Below the pieces are notes generated by a model. That model had not been told where the DNA came from. It did not search any database and saw only the letters and a list, made by a program, of their open reading frames with translations. A program made the position numbers and the translations under genes. 12,653 nt of DNA from Legionella_A sp049239925 (GTDB taxonomy: Bacteria; Pseudomonadota; Gammaproteobacteria; Legionellales; Legionellaceae): assembly GCA_049239925.1 (NCBI GenBank), contig JBMLTO010000042.1:1-12653 (forward strand). The letters run 5' to 3'. How positions within the stretch are numbered: position 1 is the first letter of the stretch; every line of letters starts with the position of its first letter. This document shows, piece after piece, positions 12,652-12,653 of this stretch.

Positions 12652-12653
12652 CA

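Noticed and set aside
1..12653. CRISPR arrays, tRNA or rRNA genes
   Set aside because: No regularly spaced repeats and no cloverleaf or rRNA-like segments were found on reading both strands.

Overview
The window is an AT-rich chromosomal segment from a gammaproteobacterium. It carries the end of the S10 ribosomal-protein operon, the whole spc operon, the whole alpha operon, and then a short non-operonic stretch ending in a Rieske oxygenase gene on the opposite strand. Gene order, the absence of infA between secY and rpmJ, and protein sequences close to E. coli (rpoA, rplP, rpsD, secY) point to Gammaproteobacteria. The wording of several proteins (rpoA beginning MYTDINDMLTPKVLKVQ; a long S14 with two CxxC pairs) looks Legionellales-like to me. 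That placement is from memory and was not tested with a tree.

Layout: positions 1-2360 hold the S10 operon tail (rplB C-terminus, rpsS, rplV, rpsC, rplP, rpmC, rpsQ). Positions 2361-2448 are a regulatory gap with an extended -10 element inside a hairpin. Positions 2449-7985 hold the spc operon (rplN, rplX, rplE, rpsN, rpsH, rplF, rplR, rpsE, rpmD, rplO, secY, rpmJ). Positions 7986-8063 are a second gap with a promoter-like element. Positions 8064-10886 hold the alpha operon (rpsM, rpsK, rpsD, rpoA, rplQ), closed by a strong intrinsic terminator at 10913-10938. The three blocks are co-directional, with most genes 0-20 bp apart or overlapping, so read-through between them is likely in addition to internal promoters.

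The genes act together in building the ribosome: most encode primary or early-binding proteins of both subunits. secY supplies the protein-export channel and rpoA the RNA polymerase alpha subunit, so ribosome, transcription and secretion capacity are co-expressed.

Positions 10939-11469 contain no convincing intact gene. They hold strong inverted repeats, a 16-bp palindrome, and four degenerate same-orientation repeats that I read as the decayed end of an IS21-type insertion sequence. Positions 11470-12519 (minus strand) encode a 349-residue Rieske non-heme iron oxygenase alpha subunit of unknown substrate. The right edge holds a tandem 9-bp direct repeat in its leader and an imperfect inverted repeat reminiscent of a mobile-element end. 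I see no undescribed multi-gene system; the unusual material is confined to the two operon junctions, the zinc-type S14, and the region after the terminator.
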